64,000 bases of DNA. Origin: Ilex aquifolium. Lineage: Eukaryota; Streptophyta; Magnoliopsida; Aquifoliales; Aquifoliaceae. Positions 44,292-57,861 of the stretch are shown piece by piece (the stretch's first letter is position 1; each line of letters starts with the position of its first letter). The translations under genes were made by a program, and so were the position numbers. The stretch spans positions 31,477,244 to 31,541,243 of the forward strand of contig OX637393.1 in assembly GCA_951799425.1 (NCBI GenBank). Reading direction: 5' to 3'. The notes under the pieces were generated by a model, which saw only the letters and a list, made by a program, of their open reading frames with translations, made no database searches and was not told the origin of the DNA.

Positions 44292-46229
44292 CATTTTTAT
44301 TTAAGCCCAAAATTGCTCAAAAACAACTTGTTTAAAACCAAATAAATATTCAGTAACCTTTAGGTGAATTACTAATCAATTTAGTAGTAAATTCTACTTG
44401 AAGAAGAACAATTATTATCGTTTTAAACACGATATAATAGAATATTGGGTGGATGGAAAATGAAATTTTCCTTTGTTTAGTTGGGGAAGGAAAATCGAAG
44501 GGAGAGAAGCCTATCAAGTCTACCTGCTATTTTTAATCTGTTCGAATTCAGGTGGAATTTAGAAGGGAAAGTGCAGACATGATTAGGGTTGTAACATTTA
44601 CCTGTATACCCTTTGTAAAAATGTCGACAGCTTTAAAAACAAATAGAGGTGTGGTTCACTTATTTTATGTTCTCAACACAAACAAATCAAAGCGGTGGGC
44701 CCCATGTGATACATTTATACAATAAATAAGGGTATTCATGGTATTTGGCAAATTATGTTTTCTTTTAATTTTTTTTAATATCAAACAAAATAATAAGAAG
44801 TTTATTTCTCCTATTTTCTTATACCTCCTACCAAACAAGGATGAAAAATATATTCTTCTTACTTTTCATCCATCATATTTTCCATCACTCCTACCAACAC
44901 ATGCCATAAAATCTCATAAATACCTTGATTTCTACTATATTTGTCCATCAACAACAATTTCATCTTATTTTTTCTTTATGATGTAACACACCAAACTTGT
45001 CATTCGCATTTTTAATGTTTATAATTCTTTTGGTTCAAAATATTATTTGAAAGCTTTTTAGAATACTTCCACATGATTCCTTTATTTAAAAGAATTTGCA
45101 CATCTATTGAATAAACCCTAAAGTTGGAAGTTATTCTTTATTATTATTAGCATATTTGTATTACATTCATGTTCTCCACACCTAAAAAACCTATTAGTAC
45201 TAAATTTTGTTCTAGTGTGTCAGTTTTAGATCATCTATTATATATTAAAATGGAGGGTCATTTGAACAAAATGGATTTTACTTAGATCAATAATTCCTAA
45301 TACTTTTTTGAATATCATTTAAATACACGATGAATATCGAAGATTGTATCATTTGAATGCACAATATTAAAAAATGACAGAAATTGAAATTTCTATTACG
45401 ATGAATGATCTCGAATGAAGAAAAACTAAAATTAAAGTTGTCAATTGATCATGTCGTGCATAAGTTATGTGGGGTCAAAATTTGTTGAATACATATTCGA
45501 TTAATTTACAATCTTGTATACAAAGATTCGTATTGTGTATAAATCATGATTTGTGTGGTGCATAGCCGACGAACTAATTTTTAAATAAAACACAATTCTA
45601 ATTTTGAGGGCACTAGTTTCGATAAAAATACATGATTACAGTGTCAACATGCACTAAATGTTAGAGGAAAAAAAAAGACACGTATGTCAAATGCTTAAAC
45701 TTGAGATACAATGAGTCTACCCATATGTCATTTGACTCTATTAAGGTTAATTCGAATTCATTAATTTTATATTAACTTCCTATCAAATTCACGACACAAA
45801 GAATTACTTAATGAAGAATGCTATGGTATGGAAAAAAACTTTAGTATTGTACCGTCATATACATTATTTAAGACTTTTTGTTTAGCCTTTTGAGATCATA
45901 TACAACGTGTGAGATTTTTTTCGATCGATCTTAGATAATTATAATTGATCAAAATATTTTAAGATAAATCCTAATTGTTAAAATTAATCACAAATCTCAA
46001 AAAAATTTTAACTCAAGCGATTATTCCAAAATTTATAATTTTTAAAAATTTATTTTAATATTTTAAAATCAATTTTAATTTTTTATACTTATAATTAGAC
46101 CCCATAAAAATTATAAACTTCCTTACTATATTCGGTAGGAAGACAAATCCAAAAACAGTAAGGAAGATCCGAGTCCAGGGGATTTGAGTTCATTTAGAAT
46201 TGGAGCGCGTCACGGAGGGAATATACCTG
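44292..46229. other. AT-rich intergenic DNA upstream of the kinase gene
   Basis: No ORF with family features on either strand. It probably includes the distal promoter of the gene that starts near 46300. Confidence 0.6.
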
Positions 46230-46274
46230 TGTGAAGATAAATAGATGCCCTCTATTCAAAGAACCCAGATGTTG

Positions 46275-46283
46275 CCACGTGTC
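46275..46283 (+). promoter_or_regulatory. G-box/ABRE-like site upstream of the kinase gene
   Basis: CCACGTGTC contains the ACGT core with the flanks favoured by bZIP factors of the abscisic acid response. It lies about 300 bp before the transcribed 5' exon. Relevance is inferred from the gene's likely role in osmotic-stress signalling. Confidence 0.4.
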
Positions 46284-46574
46284 TCACGAGCTGGCAACCA
46301 ATCGAGCCAACGAGCTATGGCTCTCCTCCCGCTCTTCCTCCTCCTCCTGCTTCATCACCTGTATCTTCGTCTCTGAAAATTCTCTTTCTCTCCCTCGCTC
46401 CACTTTCTTTCTACAAATATATCCACGCATATACATATGTTTATAATTTATCTAGATTGATCTCTAAATTGGAGTTGCGGGCCACTAACGAAGGACGAAA
46501 TTTTCAAAAAGGTGGAGACAAAGAGGGTTAGTGTTCTTTGATTAGGGCTTCGTGATTTGGGTTTCTTTTTTTTC

Positions 46575-47107
46575 ATGGAGTTTGTGCTAGTCAGAATCGC
46601 CATTGAAGGTACTGTTTCCTGTTTCTCCGGTTACACATATATACGGTATACATGATTCCTATTAAATTGCGAATGTTTATCAGAGAATTAGGGTTTTTTC
46701 GTGGTATTTTGATGGTGATTTGGAAAAATCTGAGCTGAATTATAGTCATGGTGTCAGGATTCGTTGATTTTGGTGTTTTATTTTGATTCTTAATCGAAAA
46801 TCCCAGAGTTTTAATAGTTATTTGCCTGTGAATTGGGATTTTGAGCTGAATTTTGGCGTATAATTTGGTTCAAATATAGTTGAATTTTTTTTATTGGGTT
46901 TATTAACTGATATATCATTTGCTATGTGTGTTATCAGGGATTTGATGATTTGTGCTAGAAACTCTACGATTTTTGGCAGTACTTGTCAACTTTTGGCTAG
47001 AAATCAGTTACTCTCTGACAGTGAAACTATAAGTATTGCTTTTGCGTAGTGAGTTTGGTATGAAGGAAATTGGAAGCAATTGGATAAGATTAGTAATCCA
47101 TGTGTAA
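46575..47107 (+). promoter_or_regulatory. Kinase 5' leader: UTR intron and three upstream ORFs
   Basis: A likely intron (46609-46937) has GAAG|GTACTG at its donor and TTATCAG|GG at its acceptor. Upstream ORF 1 starts at 46575, crosses the splice and ends TGA at 46943-46945. Upstream ORF 2 starts in that same TGATG at 46945 and ends at 47049 (34 aa). Upstream ORF 3 (47060-47107, 15 aa) overlaps the main ATG at 47100. The main start has a weak context. This suggests translational control or use of a later start (47202). Confidence 0.6.
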
Positions 47108-50100
47108 TAAAGGAATTGAATGTCTAAAAAGGGAATCATCATTTCAGTCCGAGGTCACCCAAATTGGTAATCAGCAGGAGGAGCATCAAGCTATCTACTT
47201 GATGGACAGCCCTACATTGACCCCAGGCTCAGTCCCCAGTTCTAATGATGAAAGCCCACGTGTTAAGTTTTTATGTAGTTTTTCAGGTAGTATATTGCCT
47301 CGACCACAAGATGGGAAGCTGAGGTACGTGGGTGGTGAGACGCGGATTGTGAGTGTTCCACGCGATATTACTTATGAGGAGTTGATGGGGAAGATGAGGG
47401 AGCTCTTTGAAGGGGCCATAATGTTGAAGTATCAGCAGCCTGACGAGGACCTTGATGCTCTTGTGTCAGTTGTGAATGACGACGATGTGACAAACATGAT
47501 GGAGGAGTATGATAAGTTAGGTTCTGGGGATGGGTTCACTAGACTAAGGATTTTTCTTTTCTCGCCTCTTGATCAAGATGGATCTGTGAATTTTGTTGAT
47601 GGGGATGAAAGGGACAATGAGAGGAGGTATCTGGATGCTTTGAACAGCCTTAATGAATCCCCAGACTTTAGGAAGCAGCAGCTTACTGAGTCCCTGATAA
47701 CTAGTCCAGTGGATGATATCCTTGCTGCAGAACAATATTTTAATCAGATGAGTCTTGAGGGTGGCCTCCATAATCAGAGAAACTTTGAGATGCCTATGCC
47801 ACAGATTAATTTGCGTCACCTCACAATTCCTCATGTGGGTTCAGGACAGCTCCAACATTCTATTCCCCAGAGGTATAACGAAATGGAGACTCCATGGAGT
47901 CCTGCGTACTACTCCCCTAGGCAACCCGGACACCATGATCCAAGGCCAGTGGCGGAGGTACCAACTTCACCTTCTTCTGCTCGTCACCGTACCCCATATG
48001 GGGAGTTTTCTGACCGAAGTTTTGATCGAATGTCAGAGGAATACAGTCGACAGCAAGGGATTCATCAATCCCCATATGACCACCAGCCACAGTTTATGGA
48101 CAATGTCGTATTGTTCCCAGGTGGACCTGCAGCCGGCGATATGGCAGGTTTTCCAGGTAACATACGTCATGGCCCCAATGTTTTTGACGGAAACAGTATC
48201 TGCGAGCACTGCCGAATGACTTTCCAAAGGAATCAACCTTATCCTGATTCCCCTTGGAAGCTTGGAGAACAACCACATCTGGAGCCACCCAACTTGGGGA
48301 ATGGATTTCATCCGGTTGCTAACTCATGTGCTGAGTGTCATCCAAATAGGGAAAGTTTCATGTTGACAGACACAAACATGCACCATCAATTCTACCCTAG
48401 GGAGCAGAGTGATCCTCGATGCCTCTATAATGAAAATCACAATCAGGAAAGAGGCTGGATTCAACCACATCAGATGAATCCTCGGCCTGAGGAACCAAGA
48501 TCACATGTTACTGGAGCTGGAAGGTTGACTGATCACTACACTCTGGATAGTAACGGTTTGAATATTCCTCTTGTGCGTGGTAATCTATTAGATGGTTATC
48601 ATGTGCCCTCACATTATGTCCATCATGATGACCCACGGTACATCCAAGCTGGGCCTGAATTAGGGAATCAAGTGTTTCATGACCAAGCTGTGGGCATTGG
48701 GTCTCACATCCACACTCCTCCTCAGGAAGATCGAGGAGTTCGGTATGGCAATTTGCCTTATGCTCATGGAGTGGATAACCTTTACCAAGTGTCACATGGA
48801 CATTTACCTGCACATGCTTTGGTGAGAAATGCTCATGACCCTGTGCATGGGGCTCCCACTTATGATGCATCTGGTTTACCTCAGCTAGCAAATGTTTCGG
48901 TCAGTCCAGGGTTCATCAGGGGTCCACTGGAGGGTAGTCCCAGGTTGCGGGTTGGGGCAGAAAATCAGAACTTGTGGGTTGAGTCCTCACAGAAAATGGT
49001 GGGGTTTGATGGGTCTGCTGCTCCAGAACATTCTCATTGCCATGCCTTAATACAGACGCCAAACACTTATAGTCAGGAGAATCAGCAGTTGGTTAGTCCA
49101 GATCCCATCGGATCCTCTCCAGACATGTTAAACCTTGCTGATTTTACAGATGCTGCACTGCAGGCTGAGTCAGCACCAGTGTTGGCTGACAGTAAGTTGG
49201 TCTCTTTTACTGCTTCTGGTCCAGAATCAAGAAGTGATGCTAACATTACTGAATTAGTCAGGATGGAGCACCAAAGTGTTCATGGAGGTGCAAAAGAAAC
49301 AAATCATGAAGAGAAGGTTGAAGAGTCTAATATACAGAGCGTCCCTGGTACAGAACTACACAAGAATGCTGTTGATGTGGCATCTCCCGAGACTATCTAT
49401 TCCAATGGCTTGGGTCCTGCTGGTGAGAGCAGTGGTGTTATGAAACCAGAAGAAAATAATACTTGTACACATCTAGAAAAGAAAGTGCTATCAGATGACC
49501 ATTTGAATTATTTACCGGAGATGATTGCATCTATAAAGAAGGCGGCATTAGATGGTGTTGAGGAGGTGAAAGTTAAAGGCCAAGAAAATGCTGATACCGT
49601 TGTTGAGCGTGGTGAAGCCACAAAAGAAGAACCTCGTAATGAATCTGAAGCAGTGGTGAGAGTTTATTGCATTTCCATATCTTAAGAGTGCACCACAGTC
49701 GATTAAACTTCTTTCTAATAAGCCTTCTTGATTTCAGGATACACATGGGGAGTTGGAGTTGGATTCTGATAATGAAAATGTTGACAGTACAAAGATTGAG
49801 CCAACAAAGGCTGAGGCAGAAGCTATTGATAGGGGATTGCAGGTTCCTGTTTACTATCTAATTCATACAGCTAGTGTGTTTATTTGAGTCTCCCCCTTCC
49901 TCCCTGGACCTTCTTGGATATGTATCTTAATGCACTACCATTTACTGGTATGGTCCATTTTTTTTGTAGACAATTAAGAATGAGGATCTGGAGGAGATCC
50001 GAGAACTAGGCTCTGGCACATATGGAGCTGTTTATCATGGGAAGTGGAAGGGGTCAGATGTGGCGGTAAAGAGAATCAAAGCTAGCTGCTTTGCTGGGAG

Positions 50101-53100
50101 GCCATCTGAAAGAGAACGCTTGGTATGTTTTGTGTCATTACGTTTACTCTTTCCTCTTTTTTTTTTCTCGAACATAGTCCCTTATGTCATGGAACTCTTT
50201 TTCTCCATGTTCGATTTCTCAATGGTGGTGTTGTATTTGGGTTCATTACTTGAATATATTATCGTGTCACACACATATATATCAGGAAAAAGAGAAGTTC
50301 TATTTCAACATAGAAATATAGAGAGGAATCTCATACAACACAAGCGGTACATGAGATTTACTTAGCATGCTTTAATAGGGATGACTACTAGTGACTTATG
50401 ATGCCCAAATGGTTGAAAGGGCAACAGAAACTGTGAAAGTAGGGAAAAATCAGCGTGACTTAACCAAAATATGAATGCTTTGACAAAACCTGTGTTTCAC
50501 TAGTTGAATTTGCCGCATATAAGTATCTTCCTTTCTACTTTGATCTGACATCCACTTCATTTGCTTGGGTTTATAGATTGCAGATTTCTGGAAGGAGGCA
50601 TTAATATTAAGTTCATTGCACCATCCAAATGTTGTTTCTTTCTACGGTGTAGTTCGTGATGGCCCTGATGGATCTCTAGCAACTGTGACAGAATTCATGA
50701 TTAATGGTTCCTTGAAACAATTCCTAAAGAAAAAGGACAGGTACTGCTTGTTATTGTTGTTGTTCTGATTATGTGAATATTATAGATGTTGAAGGTACTC
50801 ATTGCTTGCCCAAGTGTATATGAATCATTTGTACACATGACCGTATGTGACATAGTTATTTAATGGAACAGAACAATTGATCGTCGTAAGAGACTCCTCA
50901 TAGCTATGGATGCTGCATTTGGAATGGAGTATTTACATGGAAAGAATATTGTGCATTTTGATCTAAAATGTGAAAATCTACTAGTAAACATGAGAGATCC
51001 ACATCGGCCAGTGTGCAAGGTATGTTGAAGTAACGTTTGAATAAATGGTGTTTTACTTATTTTTTGAGCTGTTGTAGCACTTGTTTACCAACTTGATATA
51101 ACTGTTGGATAGTTTGCAGTACAAGTGTTGCAAGAATTTCATCTCTTAATGGTGCTGCTAGTGCTTGACTTGTTACATTTGAATTGATCCTGTCACGAGC
51201 TTTCTTTTAGTGTCTGATGTCGTAGTTGGACTTTTAGCTCATGCAATGCCTGCATTCCCTTTCAGATTGGTGACCTTGGCTTATCGAAGGTAAAACAACA
51301 CACTTTGGTATCAGGAGGTGTTCGTGGAACTTTACCCTGGATGGCACCGGAGCTGCTTAGTGGAAAAAGTAACATGGTAACAGAAAAGGTATTATTTTTC
51401 TTAGCTTAAATTATCAAGTTTCTAAGCTCCCATGGTTTATATCATCCCCCATTTCAAAGGTTTTAAAATTTTCTATTGTTCTTTGTGTTTATTCATTTCT
51501 CCTTGCACTGTAGATTGATGTTTACTCATTTGGGATTGTTATGTGGGAACTGCTCACCGGTGATGAACCTTATGCGGATATGCACTGTGCTTCCATAATA
51601 GGTATTTTATTGTTAAAAAACTGCATCTTCCCGTTACAATGTAGCTTTCCTTTAACAGTATCATGGGAAGGATAATTCTCTACATGTAATTCTAGTTACT
51701 TGAGAAAAGAATATCTGCATTGCTGTCACAGGATAGCTTAGCATCACCTGTTGTGGATGTATTTGCATTTCAAAAATGTGCATGTGCCATATTACCCATG
51801 GATGGGGCCTCACATTTACTATTGGTTTTTATATAGGCTAGGATTTTTATGTTTCATTGTATAGGGGGCAGCTCTTAAGGTGAGTGCTTGGCAAAGGAGT
51901 CTGATTTCTTGGCCTAGGTTACCTTTGTGTGTCTATTGCTAATGAATATTGAAGAGTTGGAAATCAGTTTGTAGGAAGTTTTAACCTTTGTCTGCATACA
52001 CGCTTCCCACATATAACTTTCAGATGGTTTTATCCCCCGTTTTTCTCCCTTGTTGTTTCAAGCTACCGGAAAAGATATTGGATTTGAGTTGTTTTTGGTG
52101 TTAGTAAGGGTTAATTTTTGTTTGACGCATAATGCCTTTTCCTTATTTTCCTGGTTGTAACGAGATTGGTGACAGAGCATTAACCAAAAAAACAAGGGTT
52201 AATTTTGGTTTGATCCATAAGGCCTTTTCTTTATTTGCCATTCCGTAACGATATTGGTGACAGAGTGTTAACCAAAAAAAAAAAAAAGTGGCATTGATGA
52301 TGGAGCATACTTGGTCTAAGGTCCCTAATATGTATTGTGAGGTAGTGGTGGTGGGTCTCATGAAAATTTTATTTCCTATGTAGTCTGTAGATAGGATTAC
52401 CAACTATGTTGGTAGAATCTACCTTTGAGTGATTTTAGTTAAACTTTCCTTTTCAATGGTGACGTATACGCGTGCTGGTGAACTTTATGAGTGTTGGTGA
52501 ATCTGATGAGATTTTATTTTGAGACTCTTTGATCACAAGTAACCCTAAAATGACCAACCCCCACCCCCCGCAGTTGCTCTAGCTTGCTTCGGAAAAGAAG
52601 TGGCAAAATTAGAAGGTTTTGGAGTATCTGTTCTAAGCCAATATTAATAAGATTCATTTTTTAAGGGTTCAACAATGTTACCCGAATCGGACCGGTCATC
52701 GAACTGATTGGGGGACCGGGTTAATGGTTCTGGTTCAACCGTTGGGTCAACTGGTTGGACCGATCATATAATAAAAAAATAACAAAAATTATAAATACTA
52801 TAATATATCAATTTAACTAAAAAGAAAAATGAAATATGTCCACAATGTATACAATTTGCTATAAAATTAATGACATTAAGAGAAAAAACAAAACACTTAT
52901 GCCAAATATCAAATTAAATAAGCAAATAAGCTCAGGCGACACACATCTCATTTTAGTTTATTCCAATCCAAGGGAGCATATAATAGTTGGGTAAGCATAA
53001 AAATTTAAAATAATCCAATAATTTCCCAACACATAACTTAAATAAACAGATCTGAGTAGGACCAATGCATTAGCTGTTATTTCAGCCACAAGACGCTGAT

Positions 53101-55494
53101 TAGGTTCTCCTCGAGCATGAGCCACACATTGTTGCAACACAAAACACTCACTTTTGTCCGTTGCAATATCAAGACAGTTATCAACTACAACATTCAGAAT
53201 ATGATGTGGAAAGGGGGAGAAAGAGAGGGGCTTACCGTTCAATAAGCAAAGAGAAACCGAAGGGCATGGACCAGAGGAGAGATTGCCTGAGCCGTCGCCT
53301 AGAGATTGCCTGTTCGTTGCCTTGAGGAACGACTAGAATTGATTTAGATTAGGGCAAAATTGCCCTAAAAAAGAGGGATATTTTTCAATATTCCACTGTC
53401 TGGTGTGCATCAAACTGCCCGGTTCACCGGTTTCCATAAAAACCGTTTGGTTTAATGATTCGAAGATGGTTCCCATGCATATGCGGTCTAACTCATGAAC
53501 CGGACTAGTCTAGGCCCTAGTTCACAGTTTGACTGGTCCGGTCTGGTTTTGATAACACTGAGGTTTAGACTCAAACTTGGGAGTGAGGAACATTGCTCTA
53601 GATGAGATTCAGACCCTGCACCACTTGATTGGTGGCATGGATCCTCTGTCACTAGGTCATCCCTTACCTTGGGAAAAAACGGATTTTACTTTCCATGATT
53701 GAGCCCTAATATGCTACGTACGCTAAAGCCTGATGCCAAGGATTATAGATTCTGCAATTCATGATGTATCACAGATATGACTGCATCATAGCCTTTTAAA
53801 CATTTTGAGAATATATTTAATGGGTGATTTAAAGTGGTTGATGTTGGAAGGTTTGAAGAAAGGTTTAACGTGGCATCTTATGGTGCACAGGCTGCTTGTT
53901 TCTGTTGCTAATCAAGTTTGAGAATTATAAGATTCTGGCTAAATCTGTTCTTCGTCATGCTTGCATGTATCTGGTGTGACACTAAGATTCTTTTGACTCC
54001 TGCTGAATCAGACTAAGATTTTTCTCTCAATGGACTAATCAAATCCTGCTGAATTAGCATTATATCAACGACACTGCCATTTAAAGAGTTGGTTGCTACA
54101 AAATTTCACAACCACCATCAGTATGACTTTTGGAAAGCCGTAAAAAGTTAATATAAAAGTAGATCCTTTTATGCTCATTTGTCTTGCTTAGCAGGTAATT
54201 CTTTTTTAGGGTTCCCTACATTTGACTGGCAAACTTGTTCCGGCCACAGACACTCATTTCAGTTGGCAAGGTTGTAGTTTTTATATAAATTATGGGGTAA
54301 AAGTGAAAAGTCAAGCTTTGAGATTATGGATTATGGTTTTATTCAAGTACCATTCCGTCTGAATTCAAATAGTCAACGTCCTTATAGGGAAACTTGAACT
54401 GCTATCATTTTGTTCTTCATTGGTAATCTCTTTGCTGGCCAATATAATTTCTTGGACTCTTCTTCATCACTTCCCTGTTATTTGAAAGTAGGTTTCTGAA
54501 TGACAGAAGTATCTGGTTATAAATGATGTGCACTTGTATGTTATTCCTTATATATGCAAGTATTTTCTAAATCATAATAATTTATGCTTAAAGGGTTCTT
54601 GTGAAATCTTCTCACTCATGTAGTCGAGGGTATCTTTTTTGACAAGCTTCTTGGCATAGGTTTTTGGGCTCCCAAAGTGAACTCATGATGTCTGTCGCAT
54701 AGAATTCTCTCTCTTTTTCTGGTAAAAATATCGGAATATTGGGCTATGGAATCAGTGCATTGTGTTTTTTAGACATTGGAGAGTGAGTGGACTTTTTGTA
54801 CTTGCATATCCTTCTTTGAATGGTTCTGCTGATAATTTGTACCCTGGGATGAAGGCTTCAACTCAATCCCACGAATTCATTTGCCTGTGCAGTTTGTTTT
54901 TTTTTTTTTTCCGTAGTGTATGCCTTTGGTGACTTGAAATTGCATGGAAGAAGAGTAGAAGTTCGCCTGCTGGTACAAAAACTTAGTTGATATGAGGTGT
55001 TTCCTAATGCATGTAAAGATTTGAGAGATGCTTTTTATTTGATCTTGACTATTACATTCACATGGCATACACACCATACACGTGTGCAGCTCTCTCGTTG
55101 TCTCAAGATATAAAGCTCAGTCTGTTTTTCATCATTCTCTGACATATATTGCCAGGGCCATACATACGTCTGTCTATACTCCACAGGATTAAAGTTATTG
55201 TTCTCCCTCCCCACTTTCTTCCAATTCCAAACCAATGGTGGAAAGAAACTGCGATATGAAAAATGCCAGTTGCTCTGCTGTAATATTCTTGTTTCCTCTT
55301 CATAAAATTTTCTTTTCTGATATGCAGGAGGGATTGTGAACAACACATTACGTCCACAGATTCCAACATGGTGCGACCCCGAATGGAAATCTTTGATGGA
55401 AAGTTGTTGGGCCTCTGACCCGGCACAGAGGCCATCATTCTCAGAAATCTCTCAGAAGTTGAGAAATATGGCTGCAGCAATGAATTTGAAATGA
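47100..55494 (+). CDS. PB1 domain Raf-like MAPKKK (B4-type), eight exons
   Basis: Exons 47100-49655, 49738-49842, 49970-50122, 50577-50740, 50872-51019, 51266-51388, 51514-51601 and 55328-55494 have GT-AG borders. They keep one frame for 1167 residues, the usual length of this family. Residues about 54-156 form a PB1 domain with an acidic OPCA-like stretch ([19 protein letters not shown]). A long, low-complexity Pro/His/Asn-rich middle follows. The kinase domain starts near 890: glycine loop [11 protein letters not shown] (901-911), Lys921, Glu945, HFDLKCEN with catalytic Asp1023, and DLG in place of DFG with Asp1045. Lack of the HRD Arg and the DLG form are usual in this subgroup, so it should be active. 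Relatives phosphorylate SnRK2 kinases in osmotic-stress and abscisic acid signalling. The start could instead be Met35. Confidence 0.92.
52673..53560. mobile_element. hAT-like non-autonomous element in the kinase intron
   Basis: The ends are inverted: CAATGTTACCCGAATCGGAC on the left, and CAGTGTTATCAAAACCAGAC read inwards from the right. Both continue with GGACCGG/CCGGACC-rich sequence. The CA(A/G)TG start is typical of hAT ends. The 8-bp flanks (GGGTTCAA and AGGTTTAG) agree at five positions, a possible eroded target duplication. No transposase is present. Inside is a fragment resembling a Pumilio gene. Confidence 0.65.
52958..53242 (-). pseudogene. Captured Pumilio/PUF repeat fragment
   Basis: The minus-strand frame has [18 protein letters not shown], followed by [18 protein letters not shown]. 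This resembles one PUF repeat plus the start of the next, as in plant Pumilio RNA-binding proteins (the residues SECFVLQQ sit where the RNA-contacting triplet lies). After NALVL the frame runs into sequence that looks like intron. It is a gene piece carried by the hAT-like element and antisense to the kinase. It is not a working gene. Confidence 0.55.
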
Positions 55495-56530
55495 TGCCAG
55501 TGATGCAGTCGTTTTCTCTCCTTCTTTGAGTGTTGTTTGCAGAGTATATAGTGAAAAATGAAAAATAAAAGGAAGCACAGGTTTTGCGGTTTGGGTCATC
55601 TACTGGTTCCCAAGTTTGCTCAGGCTCATAATGCTTTATCATAACCTTGTTCATCTTCCATCAACCTTTATAATATTTCCATGAACAGATAGTGTATTAG
55701 TGGAGTGCAATTGTATGCACTCTGAACTCGGAAATACCAAAGAAGATTACATTATACCCTGAGGAGAACCATGCTTGTGCTATCAGAATGTAAGTTCTTT
55801 ATATGTTTTGCATATTGTGGAATAAACACCTCTCCCCTTCATTTCTTCCTTTATTTTTTTTTTGCTTTTTTGTCTTTTTCTGAGGATTGTTCTTGTTGAT
55901 ATGAGCGGATTTCAGCTTCCATTTGCAGGTTGGAAAATATTTTGGGGCTCATTAGGATGGTGGTGCAGTTCTTCCTGGTATGGGTGCTTTTTTTATTCTC
56001 CATTCATTGGGATGGAACTGGGCTGCTATGAAAGGATGTGTACATAAATGATCTGCTCTTGAAACAATGATACAATTATGCTATTGAGGATTCTCATGGA
56101 ACCTATATTAGTTATATCTTTTTTCCCATTACTTATCTTATAATTTCCCCGAACCGCAGTACTGGAGAATTGTGTTCTGGGTTGCCTTTTTTTTTTGGTT
56201 GGTTAATCTTACATGACTCTGAAAACTATACAGATTCTACATTTTTGGGGTGTAAAAAGGATGTTAATACGTTTCAGGGACCTGAGTTCCTGATAAGCGT
56301 GGATGCGTGGGTCTTCCTCTGTTTCCTTGTGTATTTGGGTGGGTGGGAGGGTATATCTTTAATCTGTTTTTGGTGATAACAATAATTGCTCATGTAACTG
56401 TATTAGCTCATCAAATGTATTATGCCAGCTCAGACGTGGAAACTGGGAATAAATGGAAATTTTGTAAAAGGATTGCCTCTTGTGTAATTATTGTATTTAT
56501 ATTCTATCCTAAATGAACCTGAAGTAATAA
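55495..56530 (+). other. Kinase 3' UTR, with a possible UTR intron
   Basis: After the TGA at 55492-55494 the sequence stays noncoding. AT|GTAAGTTC near 55790 and TTTGCAG|G at 55929 could border an intron in the 3' UTR. The end is not fixed; an A-run at 56533-56547 lies at its likely limit. Confidence 0.45.
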
Positions 56531-56547
56531 TTAAAAAAAAAAAAAAA

Positions 56548-57822
56548 TTTCTGAAGTACACTTTTGGGATTGATTTTAAAATTTTGAATATGAGTCGTTA
56601 GTTTTATCTTTTTGAATTGTAATTTAACCACAAATGAAAGGGTAATGAAAGCGTGAACGTTAGGGAACGTTGCTTTTTTTTTTTCTCGGATTTAATTACG
56701 CAGGCGTTGCCATTAAGTCCCAAAGTCATCTATTAAGCACTGATAATTAGTCCATTGTGGCTTGTGTGTCATGAGTTTGAGTATCGGAAACAATTTTTTT
56801 CGTATGCAAGAGTAAGACTCTGTATATCGACTCCTCTCAAATTTTATAATGGTTTAGAGCTTTGTAGTTATAAACATGAAATGCTTGAGAGCTCAGATCA
56901 ACAACTGATTCAAATACAAATTTTATGATGTCCCACCTTTACCTACTCTACTCTATTGTGAATTATTTAATGTAGAACTTTTTCAAACGCCTGGTTGACT
57001 TTATTCTCTCACTCCACATGAAATGCCATTGATCTCATATAATCTGTTTAGCTTTGCTAATAATTGAAATGGTGTAGTGGGCAAAGACATCACCAACTTG
57101 ATGAAAAACTCTCCGGTCAGAATCCATGACACCATCACTAAACCCTCCAGAAAACTGTTCAACTTTTGATACCTAATACACGACATACGTCTTCTCAATT
57201 AAAGTCAATCTTCTCACGTGCCCTTTGACCTCCTCACACGTGCCAGTTGGGTCATTGAAATCATTCCTTGCATTGGCCATTTTGTGCGTATGTAAACTAG
57301 TACATAAAACTCAAATCCAAAGGTAAGTACCATCGGAAGACTTCATGGATTATTAACTCGATATAAAAAAATTAACTGATCATACTCTGATTTATCCCAC
57401 GTGTGTCTTGTGTGATTGTGTGCACATTTAAAGTTTGCATTATAACCACGTTTATTTTAGTCTCGTGGTTGAAACGATTATTTGTTACTCAAAAAATGAC
57501 TAATTACACTCTGTATTCCTCTGTTCTCAAAATAAAAAAAAAGGACTATGATCTCATTTCACTCACCATGTTATTGAGTTTCTTATATTCTTCTTTTAAT
57601 TACTTGAATTTGTTTCATACTACCTCAAAACCAAACCTCCATTATGTTTAGGCGAAAGTTTTTCACTGGTGAAGAAATTTTGGGACAAACAAAAATAGAT
57701 TTATAGTTCCAAAGATCAAATGACATAAGAATTCTCATCCAATTAATTTGTAACAGATATTTGCAATTTGGGCAACCCAAAACCACTCATCGTAATTTGA
57801 GTATAATATAAAAAAAATGACA

Positions 57823-57825
<3 letters not shown>
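56548..57825. other. Intergenic DNA between kinase and MYB genes, left part
   Basis: AT-rich, no recognised gene. A minus-strand open stretch near 57001-57198 (65 codons) has no features I can assign. Confidence 0.5.

Positions 57826-57860
<35 letters not shown>
57826..57860 (+). repeat. Run of 35 G
   Basis: This is an uninterrupted G homopolymer in AT-rich DNA, able to form G-quadruplexes. Its exact length is likely to be unreliable in sequencing. Confidence 0.95.

Positions 57861-57861
<1 letters not shown>

Larger units (their letters stand above)
51602..55327 (+). other. Long last intron of the kinase gene (3726 bp)
   Basis: It separates exon 7 (…CASIIG) from exon 8 (GIVNNTLRP…), and the frame is restored exactly across it. 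It contains an 88-bp tandem duplication near 52110-52290 (GGTGACAGAG at 52168 and 52256) and a hAT-like element at 52673-53560. The remaining sequence is noncoding. Confidence 0.85.

Noticed and set aside
47544-48891. Several minus-strand and off-frame ORFs in the kinase first exon
   Set aside because: They are shadows of the 2556-bp coding exon.
55103-55654. 183-codon minus-strand ORF at the kinase 3' end
   Set aside because: It is antisense to exon 8 and its flanks and has no domain; exon 8 has clear kinase residues in frame.
57001-57198. 65-codon minus-strand ORF
   Set aside because: No recognisable family, no neighbouring exon, and short enough to be chance.
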